DNA of 64,000 bases. Source: Rhodococcus tukisamuensis NBRC 100609 (GTDB taxonomy: Bacteria; Actinomycetota; Actinomycetes; Mycobacteriales; Mycobacteriaceae). Both the position numbers and the translations under genes were made by a program. The stretch spans positions 61,927 through 125,926 of the forward strand of contig NZ_BCXG01000015.1 of assembly GCF_001894985.1 (NCBI RefSeq), read 5' to 3'. The notes beneath the pieces are model-generated. The model had not been told where the DNA came from and searched no databases. It saw only the letters and a program-made list of their open reading frames with translations. This document shows positions 27,272 to 34,818 of this stretch, piece after piece. The stretch's first letter is position 1, and every line of letters starts with the position of its first letter.

Positions 27272-28687
27272 GTGACCACTCACGCCGAAGACACCCGCGA
27301 GCTGGGGCTCGAGGACACCGCCGCGGCACTGGCGAACGGGACGACCAGTTCCGTCGACCTGGTGCGGCGCAGCCTCGACGCCGCCGAGGCCAGCCAGCCG
27401 AGCCTCAACGCCTTCCGGATCCTCCGGCGCGAGGCCGCCCTCGCCGAGGCCGCCGAGGCCGACCGACGCCTGGCCGCGGGTGAGCGCGCGCCGCTGCTCG
27501 GCGTTCCGATCGCGGTCAAGGACGACGTGGACGTCGCGGGCGAACCGACCGCCTTCGGCTGCGCGGGCGAGTTCCCCGCCAAGACCGCGGACTCCGAGGT
27601 GGTGTGCCGCCTTCGCGAGGCCGGGGCCGTCATCGTCGGCAAGACCAACAGCCCCGAGTTGGGCCAATGGCCTTTCACCGGTGGCAGTTTCGGCCACACC
27701 CGCAACCCGTGGGCGGCCGGCCGGACCCCCGGCGGCTCCTCGGGCGGCAGCGCCGCGGCCGTCGCCGCCGGGCTGGTGCCCGCCGCGCTCGGCTCGGACG
27801 GCGCCGGGTCGGTACGGATCCCCGCGTCGTGGACCAACCTGGTCGGCATCAAGCCGCAGCGCGGCCGGGTCTCCACCTGGCCGGAGACCGAGGCGTTCTA
27901 CGGCATCACCGTGATCGGGCCGCTGGCCCGGACCGTCGCCGACGCGGCGCTGCTGCTGGACCTGGTGTCCGGCTCGCACGAGGGCGACCTGCACCAGCCG
28001 CCGCCGGTGACGGTGCGCGACGCCGTCGACCGCGAGCCCGGCCGGCTGCGGATCGCGCTGTCGCTGAAGATCCCGTACACCGCGACCCCGCGGACCCTGC
28101 ACCCCGAACTCAAGGACGCGGTCGGCGAGACCGCACACACCCTGCGCAAGCTCGGCCACGAGGTGGTCATCGCCGACCCCGCCTACGGCCTGCTGCTCGG
28201 CCTGAACTTCCTGCCCCGGTCGATGGCCGGGCTCGAGCAGTGGCGCACCCGCATGCCCGATCCGTCCCTCCTCGACCCCCGCACGCAGGCCAACGCCCGC
28301 ACCGGCCGACTGCTCGGCGGGCTGCCGTTGCGCGCGTCCCGGGCCGCCGAGCCCCGCATGCGCAGGCGGATTGGCGCCATCTTCGACGACTTCGACGTGA
28401 TCCTCGCGCCCAGCACCGCCACCCCGCCGCCGCCGGTGGACGCGCTCGACGGTATCGGGCAGTTCGAGACCGACAAGGTGATCACCGCCGCCTGCCCGTA
28501 CACCTGGCCCTGGAACATCCTGGGCTGGCCGAGCGTCAACGTGCCCGCCGGGTTCACCTCCGACGGCCTGCCCCGCGGCGTGCAGCTGATGGGTCACCAC
28601 GACACCGAGCCGATGCTGGTGTCGTTGGCCGCGCAGCTCGAACGCGAACTACGGTGGGACCGTGAACGTCCCGAGCAGTGGTGGTGA
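27272..28687 (+). CDS. amiA2: Amidase signature family amidase (AmiA2-like)
   Basis: 471 residues. The triad is intact: K83 in VPIAVKDDVD, cis-Ser in [11 protein letters not shown] (about 156-157) and S180 in GAGSVRIPA. Conserved position between recO and era makes it the equivalent of Rv2363 (amiA2). Substrate unproven in that species too. The GTG start has GGAG about 9 bases upstream. The stop lies inside a 15-bp tandem duplication that also carries the possible starts of the TetR gene (28677-28706), so the two genes are closely coupled. Confidence 0.9.
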   Translation: MTTHAEDTRELGLEDTAAALANGTTSSVDLVRRSLDAAEASQPSLNAFRILRREAALAEAAEADRRLAAGERAPLLGVPIAVKDDVDVAGEPTAFGCAGEFPAKTADSEVVCRLREAGAVIVGKTNSPELGQWPFTGGSFGHTRNPWAAGRTPGGSSGGSAAAVAAGLVPAALGSDGAGSVRIPASWTNLVGIKPQRGRVSTWPETEAFYGITVIGPLARTVADAALLLDLVSGSHEGDLHQPPPVTVRDAVDREPGRLRIALSLKIPYTATPRTLHPELKDAVGETAHTLRKLGHEVVIADPAYGLLLGLNFLPRSMAGLEQWRTRMPDPSLLDPRTQANARTGRLLGGLPLRASRAAEPRMRRRIGAIFDDFDVILAPSTATPPPPVDALDGIGQFETDKVITAACPYTWPWNILGWPSVNVPAGFTSDGLPRGVQLMGHHDTEPMLVSLAAQLERELRWDRERPEQWW

Positions 28688-28706
28688 AGTGAGTGGTGGT
28701 GAAGTG
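28677..28706 (+). repeat. Perfect 15-bp tandem duplication at the amiA2/TetR junction
   Basis: AGTGGTGGTGAAGTG occurs twice in tandem (28677-28691, 28692-28706). The first copy contains the amiA2 stop TGA (28685-28687). Each copy ends in GTG, giving alternative in-frame TetR starts at 28689 and 28704, each with a GGTGGTGA stretch upstream. The duplication is 15 bases, so the TetR frame is kept; amiA2 simply ends. Confidence 0.8.
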
Positions 28707-29267
28707 AGCGAACGGACACCGGCGCGGGAGCGGATCCTCGCGGCGGTGCTGCACGTGATCGGCACGGACGGCATCGCCGCGGTGACGAACCGGCGGATCG
28801 CCGCGCAGGCGCAGGTGTCGCTCGGCTCGATCACCTACCACTTCCCCAGCCAGACGGACATGCTGCGCGACGCCCTGCTCGGCTTCGTCACCGAGGAGAC
28901 GGCACGCCTGACCGAGTTGGCGGAGCAGTACCGTGACCACGGACTGAGCGTGCAGGATGCGGCCTCACTCACCGAGCAGGTGGTCCGCGACCTCGGCTGG
29001 GCCGCCGAGCGGGTGGCCCCGTTCGAGCTGTACATCCAGGCCGGCCGCGACCCGGCGCTGCAGGAGGCCGCGAGCGAGTGCTTCGCCGCCTACGACACCC
29101 TCACCGTCACCATCCTCGAGGCGCTGGGCGTGCCGAACGCGGCGATGCTGGCCCCGACACTGGTCGCCACGATCGCCGGCCTGCAGCTGCGCCGCCTGGC
29201 GACCGGCGGCGCGGGCACCGACGTCTCCACCGCGATCCTGCTGCTGGTCGGCGGGGCGCAGGCGTGA
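28704..29267 (+). CDS. TetR/AcrR-family transcriptional regulator
   Basis: 187 residues if the GTG at 28704 is used; GTGs at 28689 and 28662 are in frame. The N-terminal HTH is clear: RERILAAVLHVIGTDGIAAV, then NRRIAAQAQVSLGSITYHFP. The ligand domain is helical with no recognised pocket residues. It is coupled to amiA2 and is the likely ligand of the palindrome at 27239-27256. It converges on the MDR gene with only 16 bases between stops. Confidence 0.88.
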   Translation: MSERTPARERILAAVLHVIGTDGIAAVTNRRIAAQAQVSLGSITYHFPSQTDMLRDALLGFVTEETARLTELAEQYRDHGLSVQDAASLTEQVVRDLGWAAERVAPFELYIQAGRDPALQEAASECFAAYDTLTVTILEALGVPNAAMLAPTLVATIAGLQLRRLATGGAGTDVSTAILLLVGGAQA

Positions 29268-29283
29268 TGCAGGTAACCGCCTC

Positions 29284-30309
29284 CTACGGTTCGAACACCA
29301 GCAGCGGTTTGCCCCCGTGTTCGGGAGCTTCGGCCAAACAGACGGCTTCGCTGAACTTTTCGACGGGGATCGGCTGGCCCTCCGGCACGCGCAACACTCC
29401 GCTGTCCGCGAGCTGAACCGTCCGGTCGATCGCCGCAGCCATCCGATCCTTCGGGGTCTCGGTGAACCAGCGCAGCAGCCAAAACCCGCGAACGATCTTT
29501 GTTTCGTAGATCAGCGAACGCGCGAAGATCGGGATGGTGAGTTTGTCGGGATCGGTTTGGCGGTGCGTGGACAGCGCACCGTAGACGACCAGCTCACCGT
29601 GCGGTGCGAGTGCACGCGACACGTCGGCACCCACCTGACCGCCGACACAGTCGATCGCCTTGGACACGCCGTCGTGGCCTGCGATGTCGGCCACCCGTTC
29701 GCGCAGGTCCTCGTCCTCCGTGCAGATCACCGCGGTGCCCCCCAGCGCGAGGATGCCCTCGACAGCGGATCGACGGCGGACCACGTTGAGGGTCTTGAAG
29801 CCGACGTGCGCCCCGAGTTGGATGACCGACTGACCCACGGTCGAACCGGCCGCCGTCTGCAGGAGCCACTCGCCCGGTCGAACATCGAGCTCGTCACCGG
29901 TCAAGATCACGGCGGCGAGAGGATTGGCGAGAATCTGGGCGGCCGTGGAATCGCTCATGCCGGCGGGAACCGACAAGACCCGCCCGGCATCGGCGACGAC
30001 ATACTCCTGCCACGTTCCCGTGACTCCGATCGTGATGACGCGTTGCCCGACGGTCAGACCGTCTGTGCCGCTACCGAGTTCGTCGATCACACCGACGGAT
30101 TCGATTCCGGGCACGGTCGGGAACTCCGGGGTGAATCCGTACCTCCCGCGGATGGTGTGCAGATCGCTGGCATGGACAGGTACAGCTGTCACCCGAATCC
30201 GGACCTGACCGGGACCGGGATCCGGAAGCGGGCGGGTGCGCAGGTGCAGGACCTCGGACGGTTCGCCCAAATTGTCGGCTACGACAGACCGCATCGTTCG
30301 CATCGTCAT
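29284..30309 (-). CDS. Zinc-independent MDR oxidoreductase, enoyl reductase (ETR/MECR)-like
   Basis: 341 residues from the ATG at 30309 with AAGGAG 5 bases upstream. The GroES-like half reads VHASDLHTIRGRYG and FPTVPGIESVGVIDELG, as in the MECR/ETR branch, and lacks the catalytic zinc Cys/His ligands of alcohol dehydrogenases. The nucleotide-binding half has TAAGSTVGQSVIQLGAHVG and DCVGGQVG. It should be an NADPH-dependent reductase of a conjugated thioester or ketone. It stands alone on the minus strand, and no pathway partner is evident. Confidence 0.82.
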   Translation of the reverse strand: MTMRTMRSVVADNLGEPSEVLHLRTRPLPDPGPGQVRIRVTAVPVHASDLHTIRGRYGFTPEFPTVPGIESVGVIDELGSGTDGLTVGQRVITIGVTGTWQEYVVADAGRVLSVPAGMSDSTAAQILANPLAAVILTGDELDVRPGEWLLQTAAGSTVGQSVIQLGAHVGFKTLNVVRRRSAVEGILALGGTAVICTEDEDLRERVADIAGHDGVSKAIDCVGGQVGADVSRALAPHGELVVYGALSTHRQTDPDKLTIPIFARSLIYETKIVRGFWLLRWFTETPKDRMAAAIDRTVQLADSGVLRVPEGQPIPVEKFSEAVCLAEAPEHGGKPLLVFEP

Positions 30310-30559
30310 GACGCTCCTTCGGTCGGATCCAGATCTCACCGTGGTTCGGTCGCATGGCGTCGACCCCGCTCTTTGGCGGCGACATTCGGATCAGCGCGGT
30401 CAACGACGGCCGTACCAGCGCCAATGCTGCCACCACTGCGGGGTCAGTGTCGGCGTCGAAACTATCGGTCGGTCTTGCCGTGGCGATCGATCTCGAGCCG
30501 CCGGCCCGACTGGGAGGGCGATGCCGAACCATCCACGCGAGCCGATCTGCCGGCTTGGC
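30310..30559. other. Intergenic stretch, no gene recognised
   Basis: About 250 bases lie between the MDR gene start and the stop of the small secreted protein. Open frames exist on both strands but none has a start signal, family similarity or codon pattern that persuades me. Confidence 0.5.
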
Positions 30560-30916
30560 TCACCCCACATTCCCGGGGATTGCAGTGAGTTCGAGGGCGG
30601 CGTTGAAGCAGAGCCCATTCACGAAGGCGGGTCCCGAATAGAAACCCGGGAGGGCGGGACCGTATCCGACATAACCGCCAGGGTGGGTGACGACACCCAA
30701 TCCCGGCGGTACCACGGCGGTCCCTATCCCCGCCGTCGCGAACACCGCGCACGTCCATGCGGGGTCCCTGGCATCGTCGAGGTACAAGGAGCCCTGGACG
30801 CCGGGGGCCGGGTCGCCGCTGATCAACACCGGGTCGGCTGATGCGAGCCCCGGCGAGAGGGCGATCGCTGCTGCAAGGCTGAGGGAATCACCGACGGCTC
30901 GCCACGTGCTGTTCAT
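30560..30916 (-). CDS. Small secreted protein, unknown
   Basis: 118 residues from the ATG at 30916 with AAGGG upstream. A signal peptide ends at about residue 28 (GLASA-DP). The mature protein of about 90 residues has two cysteines (one in AWTCAVF, one in NGLCFNAAL) that could form a disulfide, and it is Gly/Pro-rich. Small two-Cys exported proteins of this style are frequent in mycolic-acid actinobacteria and remain uncharacterised. The longer upstream ORF is unconserved. Confidence 0.65.
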   Translation of the reverse strand: MNSTWRAVGDSLSLAAAIALSPGLASADPVLISGDPAPGVQGSLYLDDARDPAWTCAVFATAGIGTAVVPPGLGVVTHPGGYVGYGPALPGFYSGPAFVNGLCFNAALELTAIPGNVG

Positions 30917-31097
30917 GATTCGATCCCTTCTGATGTCAGCCCAGGAGTTCGGCCGCCCAACGGCTGGGCACATCCCGCCGGACCCTATGGGAGCGTGGTG
31001 ATCTGAAGGGCGGTCCGGAGACCGCCGGGCGAAGATGCGGTGGACTGGATGCAGTCTCACTGATTCGAGGTCCGCTCGATCCACGCGACGAGGGCGC

Positions 31098-31580
31098 TCA
31101 GAGTTTGTAACCGATCGTGCGGAGCAGCGCCTTGCGGTCTGCGACATCGCCGCTCGTCTCCACGCCGGCAGGTGGGTACCCGTCGATCACACCGACAATG
31201 CCCCGGCCGAGCTCCGTCTCGGCCACGATGACCTCGACGGGGTTGGCCGTAGCGCAGAAGATGCCGCACACCTCCGGCACCTGCTTCAGCGTGTTCAGGA
31301 TGTTCACCGGATAGCCCTCCTCGACGAACACGAAGAACGAGTGGCCCGCGCCGACCGTGAGTGCGTTGCGCGTGGCCAACTCGACGAGGCGGTCGTCGTT
31401 GCCCGAGCAGCGCACGAGGCGAGGGCCCGAAGCTTCGCAGAACGCCACGCCGAACCGGAGGTGGGGACTCACTCCAGCCAGTGCTTCGTGCAGGTCCTCG
31501 ACGGTCTTGATGAAGTGAGCCTGCCCGACGACAACGTTCATGTCGTCGGGCTTGTCGACCGCCACGATGTGCAACTCCAC
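31098..31580 (-). CDS. COG1839/DUF355 protein, adenosine-specific kinase-like
   Basis: 160 residues from the GTG at 31580, which has GAGGAGG 5 bases upstream. The sequence is recognisable along its length: MNVVVGQAHFIKTVEDLHEAL, FGVAFCEASGPRL, HSFFVFVEEGYPVN and GIFCATANPVEVIVAETELG (given as separate blocks). The founding Pyrobaculum protein was described as an adenosine-specific kinase; function in bacteria is unproven. Mostly archaeal and sporadic in bacteria, so transfer is possible. A 9-bp tandem repeat array lies 60 bases upstream of the start. Confidence 0.85.
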   Translation of the reverse strand: MELHIVAVDKPDDMNVVVGQAHFIKTVEDLHEALAGVSPHLRFGVAFCEASGPRLVRCSGNDDRLVELATRNALTVGAGHSFFVFVEEGYPVNILNTLKQVPEVCGIFCATANPVEVIVAETELGRGIVGVIDGYPPAGVETSGDVADRKALLRTIGYKL

Positions 31581-31641
31581 GATTGCCTCCTCGGTTGCTG
31601 CGACTGTGCAGGCCAGCGTCGAAACAAGTCTGCCTCGCTCC

Positions 31642-31686
31642 GGTAACGACGGCAACGACGGCAACGACGGCAACGACGGCAACGAC
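31642..31686. repeat. Five 9-bp tandem repeats (GGYAACGAC)
   Basis: GGTAACGAC at 31642-31650 is followed by four identical copies of GGCAACGAC (31651-31686). They lie about 60 bases upstream of the GTG of the minus-strand COG1839 gene, in its promoter or leader region. Slippage could change copy number and promoter spacing. Confidence 0.85.
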
Positions 31687-31756
31687 TCCACCGGCACAGG
31701 CCGGATTCCGATGCCGTCCACGTGGTCTGGCATGCATCCTCGTCGACGACGGGCAC

Positions 31757-31848
31757 CCCCGCCTGGCGGAACCGGCAGACGCGCGGGTTCAAAATCCGGT
31801 ATCCCCGGTATCCGTAAGGGTGGGGGTTCGATTCCCCGTCGCCGCGAC
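31757..31848 (+). pseudogene. Degenerate tRNA-Leu(CAA)-like sequence
   Basis: A Leu-type D arm (TGGCGGAACCGGCAGACGC from 31764), an anticodon arm CGGG-TTCAAAA-TCCG with anticodon CAA at 31790-31792, a variable arm and a T arm (GGGG-TTCGATT-CCCC, about 31823-31837) are all in the expected order. Two faults are visible. The sequences where the acceptor stem should be (CCCCGCC and TCGCCGC) do not pair. The variable region has a perfect 9-bp tandem duplication (CCGGTATCC at 31796-31804 and 31805-31813). I call it a broken tRNA or an old recombination remnant at a tRNA site. Confidence 0.55.
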
Positions 31849-31849
31849 A

Positions 31850-32429
31850 CCCCGCATCCACCCTCTCCCCTCCGTCTGGCAGTGCTGTCCCACCGATCGT
31901 GAGGCCCCTCGCGAGAACATCGCCGCCGTGAAACGGCGGGCCGAGGATCGGGTTCCCCGAGTACCTGTCCCCAGGGGTCGGGCAGGTTGCGTTCGAGGTG
32001 CCAGTACCGCAGCGTCACCACATTGACAACGAAGGGTCGGACATTGACCCTCCCGATAGGCTGTTCGGACGGTCGGGACAAATCACCCATCCCGGAGGTG
32101 TTGCGGATGCTGCCGCCAGACGCAATTGACCGGATATGGCAGTTGGACGGCAACTACCGCTGCCCCAGGCATGGCGGATCACGCTGTGGCCGATCTCGGA
32201 TGCGACTTCGGCGGACACTGCCCCTGACCCGAAAGGTTCCCCGACGTGTTCCAACTGTGGTGGTACACCATGAACCTGCCGAAAGACTGGATCCAGGCAC
32301 TGAATGCCATAACCCCTTGCGAGTGGTGGGGATGGGGACACTGTCCGTATCCGTGATCAGTTGTTGGTGATCACGAAGCCCTTGCCCGCCGGATTACCCT
32401 GCACCGCGATGCTTTTCTTGGAGGTCGCC
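31850..32429. other. 580-base stretch without a recognisable gene
   Basis: Frames are open on both strands for 60-130 codons but none shows a start signal, domain or consistent composition. GC content is visibly lower and less regular at the third codon position than in neighbouring genes. It looks like decayed DNA downstream of the tRNA-like remnant. Confidence 0.5.
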
Positions 32430-32849
32430 ATGATCGATTTCGTTCGCCGATCGGTCGCCTGCGCGGCCATCGTGGCCGGTTCGGTTCTGACGCCGGCGGC
32501 CGTCGCCTCCGCCGCTGTCACCGTGCCGTTCCAGATCAACCCCGCGCCGTTCGGAAACCCGTACGGCAGCCTCGACGTTCCCTCGATCCGCTGTGTGGCC
32601 GTGGTCGGCGAACAGCCTGGGACGGTGACGATCACCGGACCGAAGGAAGGCTGGTGGGGGTGCCTACTCCCGGGCGAAGTGCACTGGCTGAACCTGTCGA
32701 GCGGAGCCTCCGGCTCCGCCCGGATGTCGGCCGGAGTGGACGGACACCCGGCAGCGATCCTGCCGACCGGGACCGGGCAGGTCGTCGTCGCCGCCACTTC
32801 CGACGCCGGCCCGTACACGCCGGGCGTCGTAACCGTCTACGTTCCGTAG
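32430..32849 (+). CDS. Small secreted protein, unknown
   Basis: 139 residues from the ATG at 32430 with GGAGG 5 bases upstream. A signal peptide covers about residues 1-28 (ending AVASA). The mature part is about 110 residues, beta-rich in appearance, with two cysteines (IRCVAVV, GWWGCLLPG) likely to pair. No family recognised. It is not obviously related to the other small secreted protein at 30560. Confidence 0.7.
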   Translation: MIDFVRRSVACAAIVAGSVLTPAAVASAAVTVPFQINPAPFGNPYGSLDVPSIRCVAVVGEQPGTVTITGPKEGWWGCLLPGEVHWLNLSSGASGSARMSAGVDGHPAAILPTGTGQVVVAATSDAGPYTPGVVTVYVP

Positions 32850-33212
32850 GCGACGGCCCCGCGGTCCGGGAGGGCGCGCGGGTTCCCGCTCACCAAGTGG
32901 TCGCCGGCTTCGTCGATTTCTGACGCCGTACAGGTGCCTTCGTCGCCTGGTAACGCCGCCCCAGAAGCGAGGTGATGCTCAATGGGACCTTCGGGTGGTC
33001 CCATGCTCGTGGCAACGAGGTGGTCCCATCGCCCTGGCAAGCGACACCGCCACCTACGGGGGGGTGATCGCGGCGCTGGAGACGTGGCCATCCCGGACTC
33101 GAGATTCAAATCCGCTGCTCGAAACTTCACCACGGCACGGTGGACTGCTTCAGTCGGCCACCTGATCCTGCGCCTGGCCGCCACAACCTGGAGCTCATCC
33201 AGATTTGTGTGA
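32850..33212. other. 363-base stretch without a gene; contains one hairpin
   Basis: No convincing coding frame. A dyad ATGGGACC-N7-GGTCCCAT lies at 32982-33004, and the half-site TGGTCCCAT is repeated near 33020. The hairpin could end transcription of the secreted protein gene or of the WYL regulator gene, which converge here, but it lacks a U-tract. Confidence 0.45.
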
Positions 33213-33947
33213 CTAGGTGTACTGACCGGAAAGGTTGATTGAGTGACTCACTCCCCCCCGACCGTGTACCGGTCTGGCGTTCGCTGGGGGTTCTCCGACC
33301 TCGTGGATGGTGTGGCCGCTGCAGGCCGTCTTAGTTACGGTGGCCTGCTCGATGCGCGACACGGTAAACCATCGCATTGCGTCGCGCTTTCGGCACCATC
33401 CAATTAAGTACCACTGGCCGTTCGTGGAGGCGAACAGCACGGGCTCGACGTCGCGGGTGGTCGTGGTGCCGTCTCTCGATGTGTAGCGAATACGGATCAC
33501 TCGCTGCTCGGCCATCGCCTCCTCCAGGGCCGACTTCGTTGCGCGTGAAGATGAGGGAACCGCGTTGACCCACACACGGCGGGCTAGATCGTCGGCCCTT
33601 GCTCGCGTTCTGGGATCGAGAACATCCAAGACCTTTTGGATGCCGGCTGCTGCCAGATCAGCGTAGGGGGCATCGGGCGCAGCGGACACGGCCGCCATGA
33701 GCGCCACAGCCTGCGCCGGAGACAGACTGACGGGTGGCAAGGACGCGCCTGTAGCCAATCCGTATCCACCGCCCGGACCTGGGCGCGACCATAGAGGCGC
33801 GCCGCTGTTCTCCAACGCATCGAGGTCTCTCTTGATTGTGCGCACGGACACCTCGAACTCTCTCGCCAGCCGTTCGGCGGAGACCCCCCGCGCGCCGCTG
33901 CGGCGCAACATCTCTGATATTGCATGGAGCCGTTCCGCTCGCTTCAC
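33213..33947 (-). CDS. YafY-type HTH/WYL-domain regulator
   Basis: About 244 residues from the GTG at 33947 (KRAERLHAISEMLRRSG follows), which has GGGG about 8 bases upstream; an ATG at 33992 is an alternative. An N-terminal DeoR-type winged helix (SAERLAREFEVSVRTIKRD) is followed by a linker and a WYL domain (VEPVLFASTNGQWYLIGWCR, DAMRWFTVSRIEQA). WYL proteins bind nucleic acid or small ligands and control stress, phage defence or metabolism genes. It is divergent from the alpha/beta-hydrolase at 34021 and likely controls it through the repeat at 33970-33988. Confidence 0.83.
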   Translation of the reverse strand: MKRAERLHAISEMLRRSGARGVSAERLAREFEVSVRTIKRDLDALENSGAPLWSRPGPGGGYGLATGASLPPVSLSPAQAVALMAAVSAAPDAPYADLAAAGIQKVLDVLDPRTRARADDLARRVWVNAVPSSSRATKSALEEAMAEQRVIRIRYTSRDGTTTTRDVEPVLFASTNGQWYLIGWCRKRDAMRWFTVSRIEQATVTKTACSGHTIHEVGEPPANARPVHGRGGVSHSINLSGQYT

Positions 33948-33969
33948 TGTTCGGACCCCGGCAAATTCA

Positions 33970-33988
33970 TGACATAAATAGTGACATA
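33970..33988. promoter_or_regulatory. TGACATA direct repeat in the WYL/hydrolase divergent promoter
   Basis: TGACATA occurs at 33970-33976 and 33982-33988, a 12-bp step, in an AT-rich pocket of an otherwise GC-rich region. It lies between the two divergent starts (33947 and 34021). It is a plausible site for the WYL regulator, and the AT-rich spacer could hold a -10 element. Confidence 0.5.
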
Positions 33989-34020
33989 CCATTGTCCGCA
34001 GGGCCTGCGAGAGTTGTGGC

Positions 34021-34752
34021 ATGACAACCACTATGAGCAGTCCGACCATCATCCTTATCGCCGGCCACTGGCTGGGCGCTTGGGCGTGGGATGAAGTCCT
34101 TGAACACCTGAAAACCGACCATTCTCGTGCAATCGCGATGACGCTGCCTGGTCTCGACGGGGACGATCCCGAGCGTGCGGCGAAGACTCTCGACGATCAA
34201 GCCGCAGCGATCCTAGGCGTCATTGCCCAACACGGGAATCAGCCTGCGTTCTTCGTCGCTCACAGTGGAGCCAACGCTCCCGTCAGTCTCGTCATTGACC
34301 GACACCCTGAGCTTGTCCACCGGGTGGTGTGGGTCGACTCCGGCCCGGTGGCGACGGGAAGTGTCTTCGCTCCAGACCTCCCGGAGGGGTTGAAGGAGCT
34401 TCCGCTGCCGTCCTTCGACATCCTCGCACAGCAGGCGAGCCTCGAAGGCCTGAGTGCAGAGGTCCTCGAGCGTTTTCGGGCCCGGGCCGTCCCTGAGCCC
34501 GGCCCCGTGCTTCGTCAGCCCGTCGAGCTCACGAACGACGCCCGCCGCAAGGTCCAGACCACCCTGGTGTGCTGCTCGATCCCGGGCGCGCAGGTGCTTG
34601 AGCTGGCCCGAGCAGGCCATGCCATGTTTGCCGAAGTCGCGAACCTCGAAGACCTCGACGTCATCGACCTCCCGACGGGGCATTGGCCTATGTGGAGCCG
34701 TCCCCGCGACCTCGCCAAGGCCATTCACTCAGCGGTTTCTCGAACCAACTGA
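34021..34752 (+). CDS. Alpha/beta-hydrolase
   Basis: 243 residues, no signal peptide. The N-terminal strand-turn IILIAGHWLGAWAWDEV is typical for small esterases of the salicylate-esterase/haloperoxidase type. The nucleophile elbow is VAHSGAN (Ser about 82). The final histidine is probably in PTGHWPMWSRP. The catalytic acid is not certain. It is divergent from the WYL regulator and is followed by a strong terminator. Substrate unknown. Confidence 0.82.
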   Translation: MTTTMSSPTIILIAGHWLGAWAWDEVLEHLKTDHSRAIAMTLPGLDGDDPERAAKTLDDQAAAILGVIAQHGNQPAFFVAHSGANAPVSLVIDRHPELVHRVVWVDSGPVATGSVFAPDLPEGLKELPLPSFDILAQQASLEGLSAEVLERFRARAVPEPGPVLRQPVELTNDARRKVQTTLVCCSIPGAQVLELARAGHAMFAEVANLEDLDVIDLPTGHWPMWSRPRDLAKAIHSAVSRTN

Positions 34753-34769
34753 ACTGCACGCACAACCTG

Positions 34770-34800
34770 AAGGGGTCAGCCGAATCCGGCTGGCCCCTTT
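34770..34800 (+). terminator. Intrinsic terminator after the hydrolase
   Basis: AAGGGGTCAGCC (34770-34781) pairs with GGCTGGCCCCTT (34788-34799) with one mismatch across a 6-base loop, followed by a short T run. It separates the hydrolase from the chimeric gene that starts 19 bases later. Confidence 0.75.
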
Positions 34801-34818
34801 GCTTCTCCGAGGGAATTC

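Noticed and set aside
31642..31686. CRISPR-like repeats
   Set aside because: The units are 9 bp and contiguous with no spacers; no cas genes are present.
31757..31848. tRNA-Sec candidate
   Set aside because: With anticodon TCA the stem does not pair; the D arm and the CAA reading fit tRNA-Leu better, and no 8-bp acceptor stem can be formed.
31987..32370. 127-codon plus-strand ORF in the decayed stretch
   Set aside because: No ribosome site, no family resemblance, and irregular third-position composition.
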